A stretch of DNA of 8,139 nucleotides from Shimia sp041624275 (GTDB taxonomy: Bacteria; Pseudomonadota; Alphaproteobacteria; Rhodobacterales; Rhodobacteraceae): the NCBI RefSeq assembly GCF_041624275.1, contig NZ_JBFJVE010000149.1:1-8139 (forward strand), given 5' to 3'. A program made the translations under genes and the position numbers. Below the pieces are notes generated by a model. That model did not search any database. It saw only the letters and a program-made list of their open reading frames with translations, and was not told the DNA's origin. Shown one piece after another: positions 1 to 6,406 of the stretch; position 1 is the stretch's first letter, and every line of letters begins with the position of its first letter.

Positions 1-1568
1 GGGGCCGAAAAACCGCGCAGGATCGACGGGACCGGGCGCGTCGCATGGCCGGGAAAGGCAAAGCTTTGTTCGGCCTCGGTCATCTCCAGTGTCCGGGTCG
101 CCATCACCTCGTCGCCATTGGGGTTGAGCAGGCCCACCGCCACCGGGATCACCTGCGGGTGTTTTTCCTGCTGGTCGGGGGTCGGCGCGGTGCTCTGCGC
201 CAGATGCAGGGTGAAGGTGTCGCCGTCGTAATCCTCGCGCACCGACAGGCGCGGCGTGCCCGACTGCGTGTACCAGCCCTTGAACTGGGCAAGGTCGCGC
301 CCGGTGGCGTCCTCGAAGACCTTCAGCCAGTCCTCGATCGTGGCCGCGTCGCCGTCATGGCGCGCGAAATAGAGGTCCAGCGCCCTGGCGTAATCCTCGG
401 GGCCGACCAGCCGGTGCAGCATGCCGATCACCTCGGCGCCCTTCTCATAGACGGTCGCGGTGTAGAAATTGTTGATTTCCTGAAAGCTATCCGGCCGTAC
501 CGGGTGCGACAGCGGCCCCTGATCCTCGGGGAACTGGCGCCCGCGCAGGGCCAGCACGTTGGAGATCCGCGCCACCGGAGCCGAGCGCATGTCGGCGGTG
601 AACTGCTGGTCGCGGTAGACCGTCAGACCCTCTTTCAGGCAGAGCTGGAACCAGTCGCGGCAGGTGATGCGGTTGCCGGTCCAGTTGTGGAAATACTCAT
701 GGGCGATGATTGCCTCGATGCGTTCGAAATTGGCATCGGTGGCGGTTTCGGGGCTGGCCAGCACGCAGGAGGAGTTGAAGATGTTCAGCCCCTTGTTCTC
801 CATCGCGCCCATGTTGAAATCGTCCACCGCGACGATGTTGAAGATGTCGAGGTCGTATTCGCGGCCATAGACCTTTTCGTCCCAGGCCATGGATTTCTTC
901 AGCGCCTCCATGCCGAAGGCGCATTTGGTCTCGTCGCCGGGGCGGACCCAGATGTTGAGCGCGACCTCGCGTCCCGAGCGGGTGGTGAAACTGTCGGGGT
1001 GATTGACCAGATCGCCGGCCACCAGCGCAAAGAGATAGGCGGGTTTCTTCCACGGGTCCGACCATTCGGCGAAACCGGCGCCGCTGTCGCCGGGGTTGCC
1101 GTTGGACAGCAGGATCTGCTTGTCGCCCTCGATGCGCACGTCGAAGGGGGCCATGACGTCGGGGCGGTCGGGGTACCAGGTGATCTTGCGGAAGCCCTCG
1201 GCCTCGCACTGGGTGCAATAGATGCCACCCGACATATAGAGCCCCTCGAGCGCGGTATTGGCCTCGGGGTTGATCTCGACCTCGGCCTCCCAGGTGAAGG
1301 GGCCGTCGGGCACGTCGACCTCGATGCCGCCCGCCACCATGCGCGGCGTCACCGGGGCGCCATCGATCGCGGCGGCGATCGGGGTCAGGTCTTCGCCGTG
1401 AAGAAAGAAACGCTGCGCCGGCGCCGCGGGATCGGGGCGGAAGGCGATGCGGGACATCACCCGCGTGGCGGTGGGATGCAGGCGAAAGGTCAGGTGGACA
1501 TGCTCGATGGTCCAGCCGAAGGGGGTGTAATCCTTCAGCCAGATTGTTTCTGTGCTGCTGTCCTTCAT
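1..1568 (-). CDS. pepN: Aminopeptidase N (M1 zinc metallopeptidase), C-terminus beyond the left edge
   Basis: Removes N-terminal residues from peptides in the cytoplasm during protein turnover. The minus-strand reading gives 522 full codons. The zinc site HEYFH is at residues 290-294, with the third ligand Glu313 in LKEGLT. The exopeptidase motif GAMEN is at 254-258, the substrate-pocket motif CTQCEAEGF places Gln120 and Glu122, and the transition-state Tyr374 lies in TVYEKGAE. The spacings GAMEN to HEXXH (36) and HEXXH to Glu (23) equal those of E. coli PepN, so this is the bacterial PepN subfamily, about 870 residues when whole. The domains present are the N-terminal beta domain, the thermolysin-like catalytic domain and the start of the beta-sandwich domain; the helical C-terminal domain is outside the window. 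The ATG at 1568 follows AGGAGA at good spacing and gives a normal MKDSSTETIWLKDY start. No frameshift is seen. It is transcribed divergently from glcB. Identity is very secure. Confidence 0.97.
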   Translation of the reverse strand, partial: MKDSSTETIWLKDYTPFGWTIEHVHLTFRLHPTATRVMSRIAFRPDPAAPAQRFFLHGEDLTPIAAAIDGAPVTPRMVAGGIEVDVPDGPFTWEAEVEINPEANTALEGLYMSGGIYCTQCEAEGFRKITWYPDRPDVMAPFDVRIEGDKQILLSNGNPGDSGAGFAEWSDPWKKPAYLFALVAGDLVNHPDSFTTRSGREVALNIWVRPGDETKCAFGMEALKKSMAWDEKVYGREYDLDIFNIVAVDDFNMGAMENKGLNIFNSSCVLASPETATDANFERIEAIIAHEYFHNWTGNRITCRDWFQLCLKEGLTVYRDQQFTADMRSAPVARISNVLALRGRQFPEDQGPLSHPVRPDSFQEINNFYTATVYEKGAEVIGMLHRLVGPEDYARALDLYFARHDGDAATIEDWLKVFEDATGRDLAQFKGWYTQSGTPRLSVREDYDGDTFTLHLAQSTAPTPDQQEKHPQVIPVAVGLLNPNGDEVMATRTLEMTEAEQSFAFPGHATRPVPSILRGFSA

Positions 1569-1775
1569 CTCGGCTCTCCTGTTGGTCCTTGCGGCGAAGA
1601 TGCCGTCAAACGCCGCCGTTCCGCAAGCCGTGAAGCGGCCGGGATCGGTGGTTTCTGCGAGAAAACCAATGCATTTTGCGGCGCGCCGAGGTGGCGGCTT
1701 TTGTTGCCTGAAGCGGGCGGCTGGATTAGATCGGAGGCAGGGGCCTGATGCAACCGGCCGGTCGGGGAGGGGAAG
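1569..1775. promoter_or_regulatory. Divergent intergenic region pepN / glcB
   Basis: This 207-bp spacer must hold the 5' signals of both genes. Toward glcB there is a weak sigma70-like pair, TTGTTG at 1701-1706 and GATTAG at 1724-1729 (17-bp spacing), and a purine-rich Shine-Dalgarno GGGGAGG at 1764-1770. Toward pepN only the Shine-Dalgarno AGGAGA is clear; no convincing -35/-10 was found. A small imperfect hairpin lies at 1649-1668: TGGTTT pairs with AAACCA, and a further CT/AG extends the stem across one bulged A around a GCG loop. It could be an operator, but nothing ties it to a known regulator. Short reading frames here look like chance products of high G+C. Confidence 0.4.
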
Positions 1776-3923
1776 ATGAGCGATAGAATCGAAAAGGACG
1801 GCATGCGGGTCGATCCTGCCCTGGTCCGCTTCATCGAAGAGCGGGCCCTGCCCGGCAGCGGGGTTTCGGCGGCGGCATTCTGGGCCGGCCTGTCGCGCAT
1901 GGTGCACGACCTTGGCCCCGAGAACCGCCGGCTGCTTGAGGTGCGCGAGTCGTTGCAGAACCAGATCGACCTCTGGCACATCGCCCATCGCGGCGCGCCG
2001 CACGACCATGTGGCCTACAAGACCTTTCTGGAAGAGATCGGCTATCTTCTGCCCGAGGGCGAAGATTTCGAGATCGACACCGCCAATGTCGATCCCGAGA
2101 TCGCCCTGGTCCCGGGGCCGCAGCTGGTGGTGCCGATCACCAATGCGCGCTATGCGATCAACGCCGCCAATGCCCGCTGGGGCAGTCTTTACGACGCTTT
2201 CTACGGCACCGACGCCATGGGCAGCGCCCCGCCGCCGGGCGGCTATGACCGGGGCCGGGGGGCACGGGTGGTGGCGCGGGTGCGGGTGTTCCTGGACGAG
2301 GCCTTTCCGGTCGCCGGGCTCAGCCATGCCGACGCGCGGCGCTACCACGTGCGCGAGGGGGCGCTGCTGGTCGACGAAAAGCCGCTCGAACAGCCGGAGA
2401 AATTCGCCGGCTATCGCGGCGATCCCCGGGCGCCCGAGGCGGTGCTGCTGGTCAATCACGGGCTGCATGTGGAACTGGTCTTCGACCGCGCCCATGCCAT
2501 CGGCGCCCGCGATCAGGCGGGTCTGGCCGATGTGCGCCTTGAAAGCGCGGTCTCGGCGATCATGGACTGCGAGGATTCGGTGGCCTGCGTCGATGCCGAG
2601 GACAAGGTCGTGGCCTATGGCAACTGGCTGGGGTTGATGAAGGGGGATCTCGAGACCGAGGTCGACAAGGGCGGGCAGCGGTTCACGCGGGTGCTGAACC
2701 CGGATCTGGACTATGTGGCGCCGGACGGCGGCGCGCTGCGCCTCAAGGGGCGGGCGCTGATGCTGGTGCGCAATGTCGGGCACCTGATGACCAGCCCGGC
2801 GGTGCTGGACCGCGACGGCAACGAGGCTTTCGAGGGCCTGCTGGACGCGCTGATCACGGTGCTGATCGCCAGGCATGATCTCGGGCGCGGCGACGGCAAT
2901 ACGCGCCACGGCTCGGTCTATGTGGTCAAGCCGAAGATGCATGGCCCCGAGGAAGTGGCCTTTGCGGTGCGCATCTTCGACATGGTCGAGGAGATCCTCG
3001 AGCTGCCGCGCAACACGGTGAAACTGGGCATCATGGACGAGGAACGCCGCAGTTCGGTCAACCTCAGGCAATGTATCCGCGCCGCGCGGTCGCGGGTGGC
3101 CTTCATCAACACCGGGTTCCTCGACCGCACCGGCGACGAGATCCACACCTCGATGGAGGCCGGCCCGTTCAGCCGCAAGGATTTCATCAAGCGCAAGGGC
3201 TGGATCACCGCCTATGAGAACCGCAATGTCGATATCGGGCTGGACTGCGGGCTGATCGGGCGGGCGCAGATCGGCAAGGGCATGTGGGCGATGCCCGACC
3301 GGATGGCCGACATGCTGGAGCAGAAGATCGAACACCCGAAATCCGGCGCCAGCTGCGCCTGGGTGCCGAGCCCGACAGCGGCGACCCTGCATGCGCTGCA
3401 TTACCACCGGGTCGACGTGCCGGCGGTGCAGCGCCGCCTCAGGGCCGGCGGATACCGGGCCCATGTCGACGGGGTGCTCGAGATCCCGCTGGCCAGTTTC
3501 CGCAGGTGGCCCTCGGCGCAGATCATCGCCGAGGTGGAGAACAACGCCCAGGGCATTCTCGGGTACGTGGTGCGCTGGATCGACCAGGGGGTGGGCTGCT
3601 CGAAGGTGCCGGACATTCACGATGTCGGGCTGATGGAGGATCGCGCCACCTGCCGGATCTCGGCGCAGCATATCGCCAACTGGCTGCATCACCGGGTGGT
3701 CAGCGAACCGCAGGTGATGGCGGCGTTGCAGAAGATGGCGGCGGTGGTCGACCGCCAGAACGCGGGCGATCCGGCCTATCGGCCGATGGCACCGGATTTC
3801 GACGGCATCGCCTTTCAGGCCGCCTGCGACCTGGTGTTCCGCGCCCGGGCGCAGCCTTCGGGCTATACCGAGCCGGTGCTCCATGCGCGGCGGCGCGAGA
3901 GGAAGGCGGCGGCGCGCGGCTGA
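1776..3923 (+). CDS. glcB: Malate synthase G
   Basis: Condenses glyoxylate with acetyl-CoA to malate in the cytoplasm, the second step of the glyoxylate bypass and the route for glyoxylate made from glycolate. The 715-residue length matches isoform G (E. coli GlcB 723) and not the roughly 530-residue isoform A. Visible active-site residues, by alignment to E. coli GlcB from memory, are: Arg332 in VRNVGHLM (Arg338), magnesium ligands Glu422 in IMDEERR (Glu427) and Asp450 in GFLDRTGDE (Asp455), and general-base Asp622 in LMEDRAT (Asp631). Cys608 in GVGCSKVPD corresponds to the oxidation-sensitive Cys617. The N-terminal helical clasp, the TIM barrel with the family insertion and the C-terminal plug all appear complete. 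The ATG at 1776 has a strong GGGGAGGGGA Shine-Dalgarno. The gene is divergent from pepN and followed by a hairpin terminator. No glycolate oxidase or isocitrate lyase gene is adjacent, so it seems to be a lone unit. Confidence 0.98.
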   Translation: MSDRIEKDGMRVDPALVRFIEERALPGSGVSAAAFWAGLSRMVHDLGPENRRLLEVRESLQNQIDLWHIAHRGAPHDHVAYKTFLEEIGYLLPEGEDFEIDTANVDPEIALVPGPQLVVPITNARYAINAANARWGSLYDAFYGTDAMGSAPPPGGYDRGRGARVVARVRVFLDEAFPVAGLSHADARRYHVREGALLVDEKPLEQPEKFAGYRGDPRAPEAVLLVNHGLHVELVFDRAHAIGARDQAGLADVRLESAVSAIMDCEDSVACVDAEDKVVAYGNWLGLMKGDLETEVDKGGQRFTRVLNPDLDYVAPDGGALRLKGRALMLVRNVGHLMTSPAVLDRDGNEAFEGLLDALITVLIARHDLGRGDGNTRHGSVYVVKPKMHGPEEVAFAVRIFDMVEEILELPRNTVKLGIMDEERRSSVNLRQCIRAARSRVAFINTGFLDRTGDEIHTSMEAGPFSRKDFIKRKGWITAYENRNVDIGLDCGLIGRAQIGKGMWAMPDRMADMLEQKIEHPKSGASCAWVPSPTAATLHALHYHRVDVPAVQRRLRAGGYRAHVDGVLEIPLASFRRWPSAQIIAEVENNAQGILGYVVRWIDQGVGCSKVPDIHDVGLMEDRATCRISAQHIANWLHHRVVSEPQVMAALQKMAAVVDRQNAGDPAYRPMAPDFDGIAFQAACDLVFRARAQPSGYTEPVLHARRRERKAAARG

Positions 3924-3933
3924 CGGCGGGGGC

Positions 3934-4003
3934 GGGGGGCTGTCTGCCCCCTCTTGCGCCTGCGGCGCAATTCACCCCCGAGGATGCTTGTGGCAAGAGA
4001 AAG
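3934..4003 (+). repeat. Double-hairpin intergenic element, likely dispersed repeat
   Basis: Directly after glcB come two perfect stems in tandem followed by a C-rich block. The first stem is GGGGGC/GCCCCC (3935-3940, 3946-3951). The second is TTGCGCC/GGCGCAA around a TGC loop (3954-3970). CCCCCGAGGAT follows at 3974-3984, then a purine-rich GGCAAGAGAAAGA tail ending near 4003. The order G-run hairpin, GC-rich stem, CCCCCGAGGAT, AAGA-rich tail resembles short elements I recall downstream of many genes in Rhodobacteraceae genomes. That resemblance is from memory and was not searched. The last C-run can also pair with the first G-run, enclosing the whole unit. Confidence 0.5.
3935..3953 (+). terminator. 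Hairpin terminator candidate after glcB
   Basis: GGGGGC, loop TGTCT, GCCCCC, then a short pyrimidine stretch TCTT, starting 12 bp past the glcB stop. The stem is very stable, but the U-tract is weak and is immediately absorbed by the next hairpin at 3954-3970. Termination here is an inference from position and stem strength. Confidence 0.5.
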
Positions 4004-4029
4004 ACGCCGGGTCGGCCTGCGCGTAGGCT

Positions 4030-4058
4030 TTGCCATTGCCCTGGGCGCGGCCTATGCT
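4030..4058 (+). promoter_or_regulatory. Sigma70-like promoter for the gamma-glutamyl hydrolase gene
   Basis: TTGCCA at 4030-4035 and TATGCT at 4053-4058 are separated by 17 bp. Each matches the bacterial consensus at four of six positions. The predicted transcript would start near 4065, about 20 nt before the ATG at 4086. It would include the Shine-Dalgarno GCGAGGGC and exclude all in-frame upstream start codons, so it also supports the chosen start. Confidence 0.55.
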
Positions 4059-4085
4059 GGCCGGGAACAGGCAAGCGAGGGCAAA

Positions 4086-4865
4086 ATGGCGCGACCCGTC
4101 GTCGGAATCATCGGCAACCAGTATCTCATCAACGACCAGTACCCGGCCCATGCCGGCGGGACGATGAATTCCGAGGCCATTGCCGGGGTCTCGGGCTGCA
4201 TGCCGCTGCTGATCCCGGCCGATCCGCGCTTTGTCTCGGTCGACGAGTTGCTGCAGCGCTGCGACGGCTTCCTGCTGACCGGCGGGCGCCCCAACGTGCA
4301 CCCCGAGCATTACGGCGAGGCGGCGACCGCCGCCCATGGCGAGTTCGACCGGGCGCGCGACGCCATCGTGCTGCCGCTGGTGCGGGCCTGCGTTGCCAGT
4401 GGCCAGCCCTTCTTCGGCATCTGCCGGGGCTTTCAGGAGGTCAACGTGGCGATGGGCGGCTCGCTCTACCCGGAGATCCGCGACCTGCCCGGGCGCGACA
4501 ACCACCGGATGCCGCCCGACGGCACGCTGGAAGAGAAATTCGCCCTGCGCCACCTGGTGGAGTTTTCCGAGGGCGGCGTGTTCCACGCCCTCTTGGGCGC
4601 GCGCCGGGTGATGACCAACACCCTGCACGGGCAGGGCATCAACCGCCCCGGGGCGCGGGTGGTGGTCGACGGCCATGCCCCCGACGGCACGCCCGAGGCG
4701 ATCTATATCCGCGAGGCGCCGGGCTTCACCCTGTCGGTGCAGTGGCACCCGGAATGGGATTCGGCCAATGACCCGGTGTCGCGGCCGCTGTTCGAGGCCT
4801 TTGGCGACGCGGTGCGCGCCTGGGCCGATGGCGGGCGGCCGATGCCGGTGCTGAAATCCGCCTGA
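4086..4865 (+). CDS. Gamma-glutamyl-gamma-aminobutyrate hydrolase family protein (class I glutamine amidotransferase fold, peptidase C26)
   Basis: Predicted to hydrolyse a gamma-glutamyl amide in the cytoplasm; in E. coli the relative PuuD releases GABA from gamma-glutamyl-GABA in putrescine breakdown. The 259-residue protein has the nucleophile Cys113 in FFGICRGFQEVN and the catalytic pair His221/Glu223 in QWHPEW. PuuD has Cys114 and His222 in the same places, and the length is also close. The N-terminus PVVGIIGNQY and the LLTGGRPNVHPEHY segment are typical of the family. The reading frame is open back to 3954, but the ATG at 4086 is preferred: it has a GAGG Shine-Dalgarno, sits just after a good promoter, and starts at the first conserved strand. 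No other putrescine (puuABC) or glutamine-synthetase-like gene is in the window, so the natural substrate is uncertain. A peptide or glutamylated amine other than gamma-glutamyl-GABA is possible. It converges on kynU with a 70-bp gap. Confidence 0.9.
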   Translation: MARPVVGIIGNQYLINDQYPAHAGGTMNSEAIAGVSGCMPLLIPADPRFVSVDELLQRCDGFLLTGGRPNVHPEHYGEAATAAHGEFDRARDAIVLPLVRACVASGQPFFGICRGFQEVNVAMGGSLYPEIRDLPGRDNHRMPPDGTLEEKFALRHLVEFSEGGVFHALLGARRVMTNTLHGQGINRPGARVVVDGHAPDGTPEAIYIREAPGFTLSVQWHPEWDSANDPVSRPLFEAFGDAVRAWADGGRPMPVLKSA

Positions 4866-4895
4866 GCCCGCCGCGACCGGCGCCGGGGCGCTTGG

Positions 4896-4947
4896 GTGAC
4901 GCTCAGGTGACGCTCAGGTGCCGGTCAGGTGACGGTCAGGTGACGGT
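4896..4947. repeat. 11-bp tandem repeat over the kynU stop codon
   Basis: Four full units and a partial fifth lie head to tail: GTGACGCTCAG at 4896-4906 and 4907-4917, GTGCCGGTCAG at 4918-4928, GTGACGGTCAG at 4929-4939, and GTGACGGT at 4940-4947. Units differ at one or two positions. Each full unit carries TCA, which is TGA on the minus strand. The copy at 4936-4938 is the actual kynU stop, and the other copies lie beyond it. This suggests local duplication by replication slippage at the 3' end of the gene. Confidence 0.9.
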
Positions 4948-6129
4948 GGCGCGGCGCCTGTAGGCGGGGCGGTCCCAGAGGGCATTGTGCATCACCTCGG
5001 CGATGACCGCCACGGCGGCGCCGATGTCGGCTTCGTCGATATAGAGCGGCGTGATGCCGAAGCGCATGATGTCAGGGGCGCGGAAATCGCCGATCACGCC
5101 CCGGTCGATGAGCGCCTGCATGGCGGCATAGCCCTCGTCGAAGGCAAAGGACACCTGGCTGCCGCGCCGGTGCGGATCGCGCGGGCTGGCAAGGGTCAGC
5201 ATCGGGCAGCGGGATTCCACCTCGGAGATGAACAATTCGCCGAGCGCGATCGAGCGGGCGCGCAGATCGTCGATGTCGACCCGGTCCCAGATATCGAGCG
5301 CGGCCTCGAGGGCGGCCATCTGGAGCACCGGCGGGGTGCCGACGCGCAGCCGTTCGCTGCCGGCCGCCGGGCGGTAGTCGAGATCGAAGGCAAAGGGGGC
5401 CTGGTGGCCGAGCCAGCCCGAGAGGACGGGCTCGATCCGGCCGGCATGGCGCGGCGCCACGTAGATGAAGGCCGGCGCGCCGGGACCGCCGTTGAGATAT
5501 TTGTAGGTGCAGCCGACCGCGAAATCCACGCCACATCCGGCAAGGTCGACCGGCAGGGCACCGGCGGAATGGGCAAGATCCCAGAGGGTCACGACCCCCC
5601 GGTCGCGGGCCATTTCGCTCAGCGCGCGCATGTCGTGCCTGCGCCCGGTGCGGTAATCGACCTCGGTCAGCATCAGCACCGCCACCTCTTCGCTCAGGTG
5701 GTCGGCCACGTCTTCGGGGTCGACCAGCCGCAATTCGTGCCCCCGTCCAAGGGCCCGGATCAGCCCCTGCGCCATGTAGAGATCGGTGGGGAAATTGCCG
5801 CTGTCCGACAGGATCACCCGGCGTTCGGGGACCAGCGCCAGCGCCGCCGCCAGCGCCTGATAGACCTTGATCGACAGGGTGTCGCCAAGGCAGACATGGC
5901 CCGGTTCCGCCCCCAGCATGGCGCCGATGCGATCGCCGATCCGCATCGGCTGTTCCATCCAGCCGGCCTTGTTCCAGCCGGTGATCAGCATCTCGCCCCA
6001 TTCCTTGTGTATCGTTTTCTGCATCACCTGCGCCGCCGCCCGGGGCAGGGGCCCGAGCGAATTGCCGTCGAGGTAGATCACCCCCTCGGGCAGGTGGAAC
6101 AGGGCTTTGGTGGCGTCGAAATCGGTCAT
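4936..6129 (-). CDS. kynU: Kynureninase
   Basis: A PLP enzyme that cleaves L-kynurenine to anthranilate and L-alanine in the cytoplasm, part of tryptophan catabolism. The 397-residue product shows the fold-type I signatures in order: IYLDGNSLGPLP at 18-29, Asp184 in WDLAHSAGA (the pyridine-nitrogen partner), Lys210 in CTYKYLNGGPGAP (the Schiff-base lysine), and RVGTPPVLQM. The 26-residue Asp-Lys spacing and the Tyr next to the Lys equal those of the characterised human enzyme (Asp250, Tyr275, Lys276). The ATG at 6129 follows AGGAGA. The stop falls inside an 11-bp tandem repeat. No tryptophan dioxygenase (kynA) or formamidase (kynB) is within the window. An SDR gene lies upstream on the same strand across a palindrome-rich 277-bp gap. 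An aminotransferase of another type is unlikely, because the TYKYLNGGPG block is specific to kynureninases. Confidence 0.96.
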   Translation of the reverse strand: MTDFDATKALFHLPEGVIYLDGNSLGPLPRAAAQVMQKTIHKEWGEMLITGWNKAGWMEQPMRIGDRIGAMLGAEPGHVCLGDTLSIKVYQALAAALALVPERRVILSDSGNFPTDLYMAQGLIRALGRGHELRLVDPEDVADHLSEEVAVLMLTEVDYRTGRRHDMRALSEMARDRGVVTLWDLAHSAGALPVDLAGCGVDFAVGCTYKYLNGGPGAPAFIYVAPRHAGRIEPVLSGWLGHQAPFAFDLDYRPAAGSERLRVGTPPVLQMAALEAALDIWDRVDIDDLRARSIALGELFISEVESRCPMLTLASPRDPHRRGSQVSFAFDEGYAAMQALIDRGVIGDFRAPDIMRFGITPLYIDEADIGAAVAVIAEVMHNALWDRPAYRRRATVT

Positions 6130-6191
6130 CTGTCTCTCCTGCGGCGGGGCCGGGGCGGGTCCGGCGTGATCGCTACAGGCTTAGCCGAGGC

Positions 6192-6233
6192 GCATCGGCC
6201 ATGCACCAGCATTTCTCGTGATGCCAGGCATCA
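6192..6233. promoter_or_regulatory. Palindrome cluster, putative operator upstream of kynU
   Basis: The clearest element is a perfect odd palindrome, TGATGCC-A-GGCATCA, at 6219-6233, 90-104 bp before the kynU start. Next to it are ATGC-ACCA-GCAT at 6201-6212, whose centre is about 19.5 bp away (nearly two helical turns), and the outward pair GCAT-CGGCC-ATGC at 6192-6204. Repetition of one half-site in symmetric pairs is typical of binding sites for dimeric repressors or activators. In some proteobacteria kynureninase genes are controlled by the Lrp/AsnC-type KynR, but no regulator gene is visible here, so the binding protein is unknown. Confidence 0.45.
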
Positions 6234-6267
6234 GGGGCCGTGATCGACGGCCGCGATTGCAGGTCGG

Positions 6268-6300
6268 AGGCGGCGGAATGCCCGGTGCATCCCGCCGTCT
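6268..6300. terminator. Long hairpin between the SDR gene and kynU
   Basis: Fourteen-base arms at 6268-6281 and 6287-6300 enclose the loop CCGGT; 12 of 14 positions are complementary. In the minus-strand RNA one of the two exceptions becomes a G-U wobble, leaving one internal mismatch. It starts about 107 bp after the SDR stop. No U-tract follows on either strand, so it could end SDR transcripts with Rho, protect a 3' end, or act as an attenuator or operator. Its apex, ATGC-CCGGT-GCAT, repeats the half-site seen at 6201-6233. Confidence 0.4.
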
Positions 6301-6406
6301 GCGTCACGGGTCGGTCACGTCCGGATCGCGGGACCGGCGGATATGTTCCCTTGGTTCGCGATCGGGCAGGGGGCGCAGTCGGCAAGGAACGCGCCGCCCG
6401 CCGCGA

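Larger units (their letters stand above)
6130..6406. promoter_or_regulatory. Intergenic region between the SDR gene and kynU
   Basis: This 277-bp stretch, read on the minus strand, is the 3' side of the SDR gene and the 5' side of kynU. It holds a cluster of ATGC...GCAT palindromes at 6192-6233 and a long hairpin at 6268-6300, listed separately. I found no convincing -35/-10 pair for kynU; the best weak candidate has its -10-like GCTAAG about 55-60 bp before the start codon. A possible frame at 6173-6385 (minus) would start with TTG, encodes a Pro/Arg/Ser-rich product and has no visible ribosome site, so I do not call a gene. Confidence 0.45.

Noticed and set aside
45..1748. A 567-codon open frame on the plus strand opposite pepN
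   Set aside because: The minus strand encodes unmistakable PepN with all catalytic motifs. The plus frame has no family resemblance and reflects codon bias in GC-rich DNA, which removes stops from the antisense.
3954..4085. N-terminal extension of the PuuD-like protein from TTG 3954 or ATG 3984
   Set aside because: The extension begins inside the double-hairpin element, lies upstream of the predicted transcription start near 4065, and adds Arg-rich sequence absent from the family.
3284..4771. A 495-codon plus-strand frame across the end of glcB and the hydrolase gene
   Set aside because: It is out of frame with two well-supported genes, runs through their hairpin spacer and promoter, and is rich in Gly/Arg/Pro/Ala with no recognisable motif.
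4877..4886. CCGGCGCCGG palindrome between the convergent genes
   Set aside because: A 10-bp GC-only palindrome is expected by chance at this base composition and is too short with no tail to call a terminator.
4987..6243. A 418-codon plus-strand frame opposite kynU
   Set aside because: It is antisense to a complete kynureninase; its composition is that of a mirror frame, with no domain signature or ribosome site.
6173..6385. Possible 70-residue minus-strand small protein in the SDR-kynU gap
   Set aside because: TTG start, no Shine-Dalgarno, low-complexity composition, and it runs over the hairpin and palindromes, which explain the region better.
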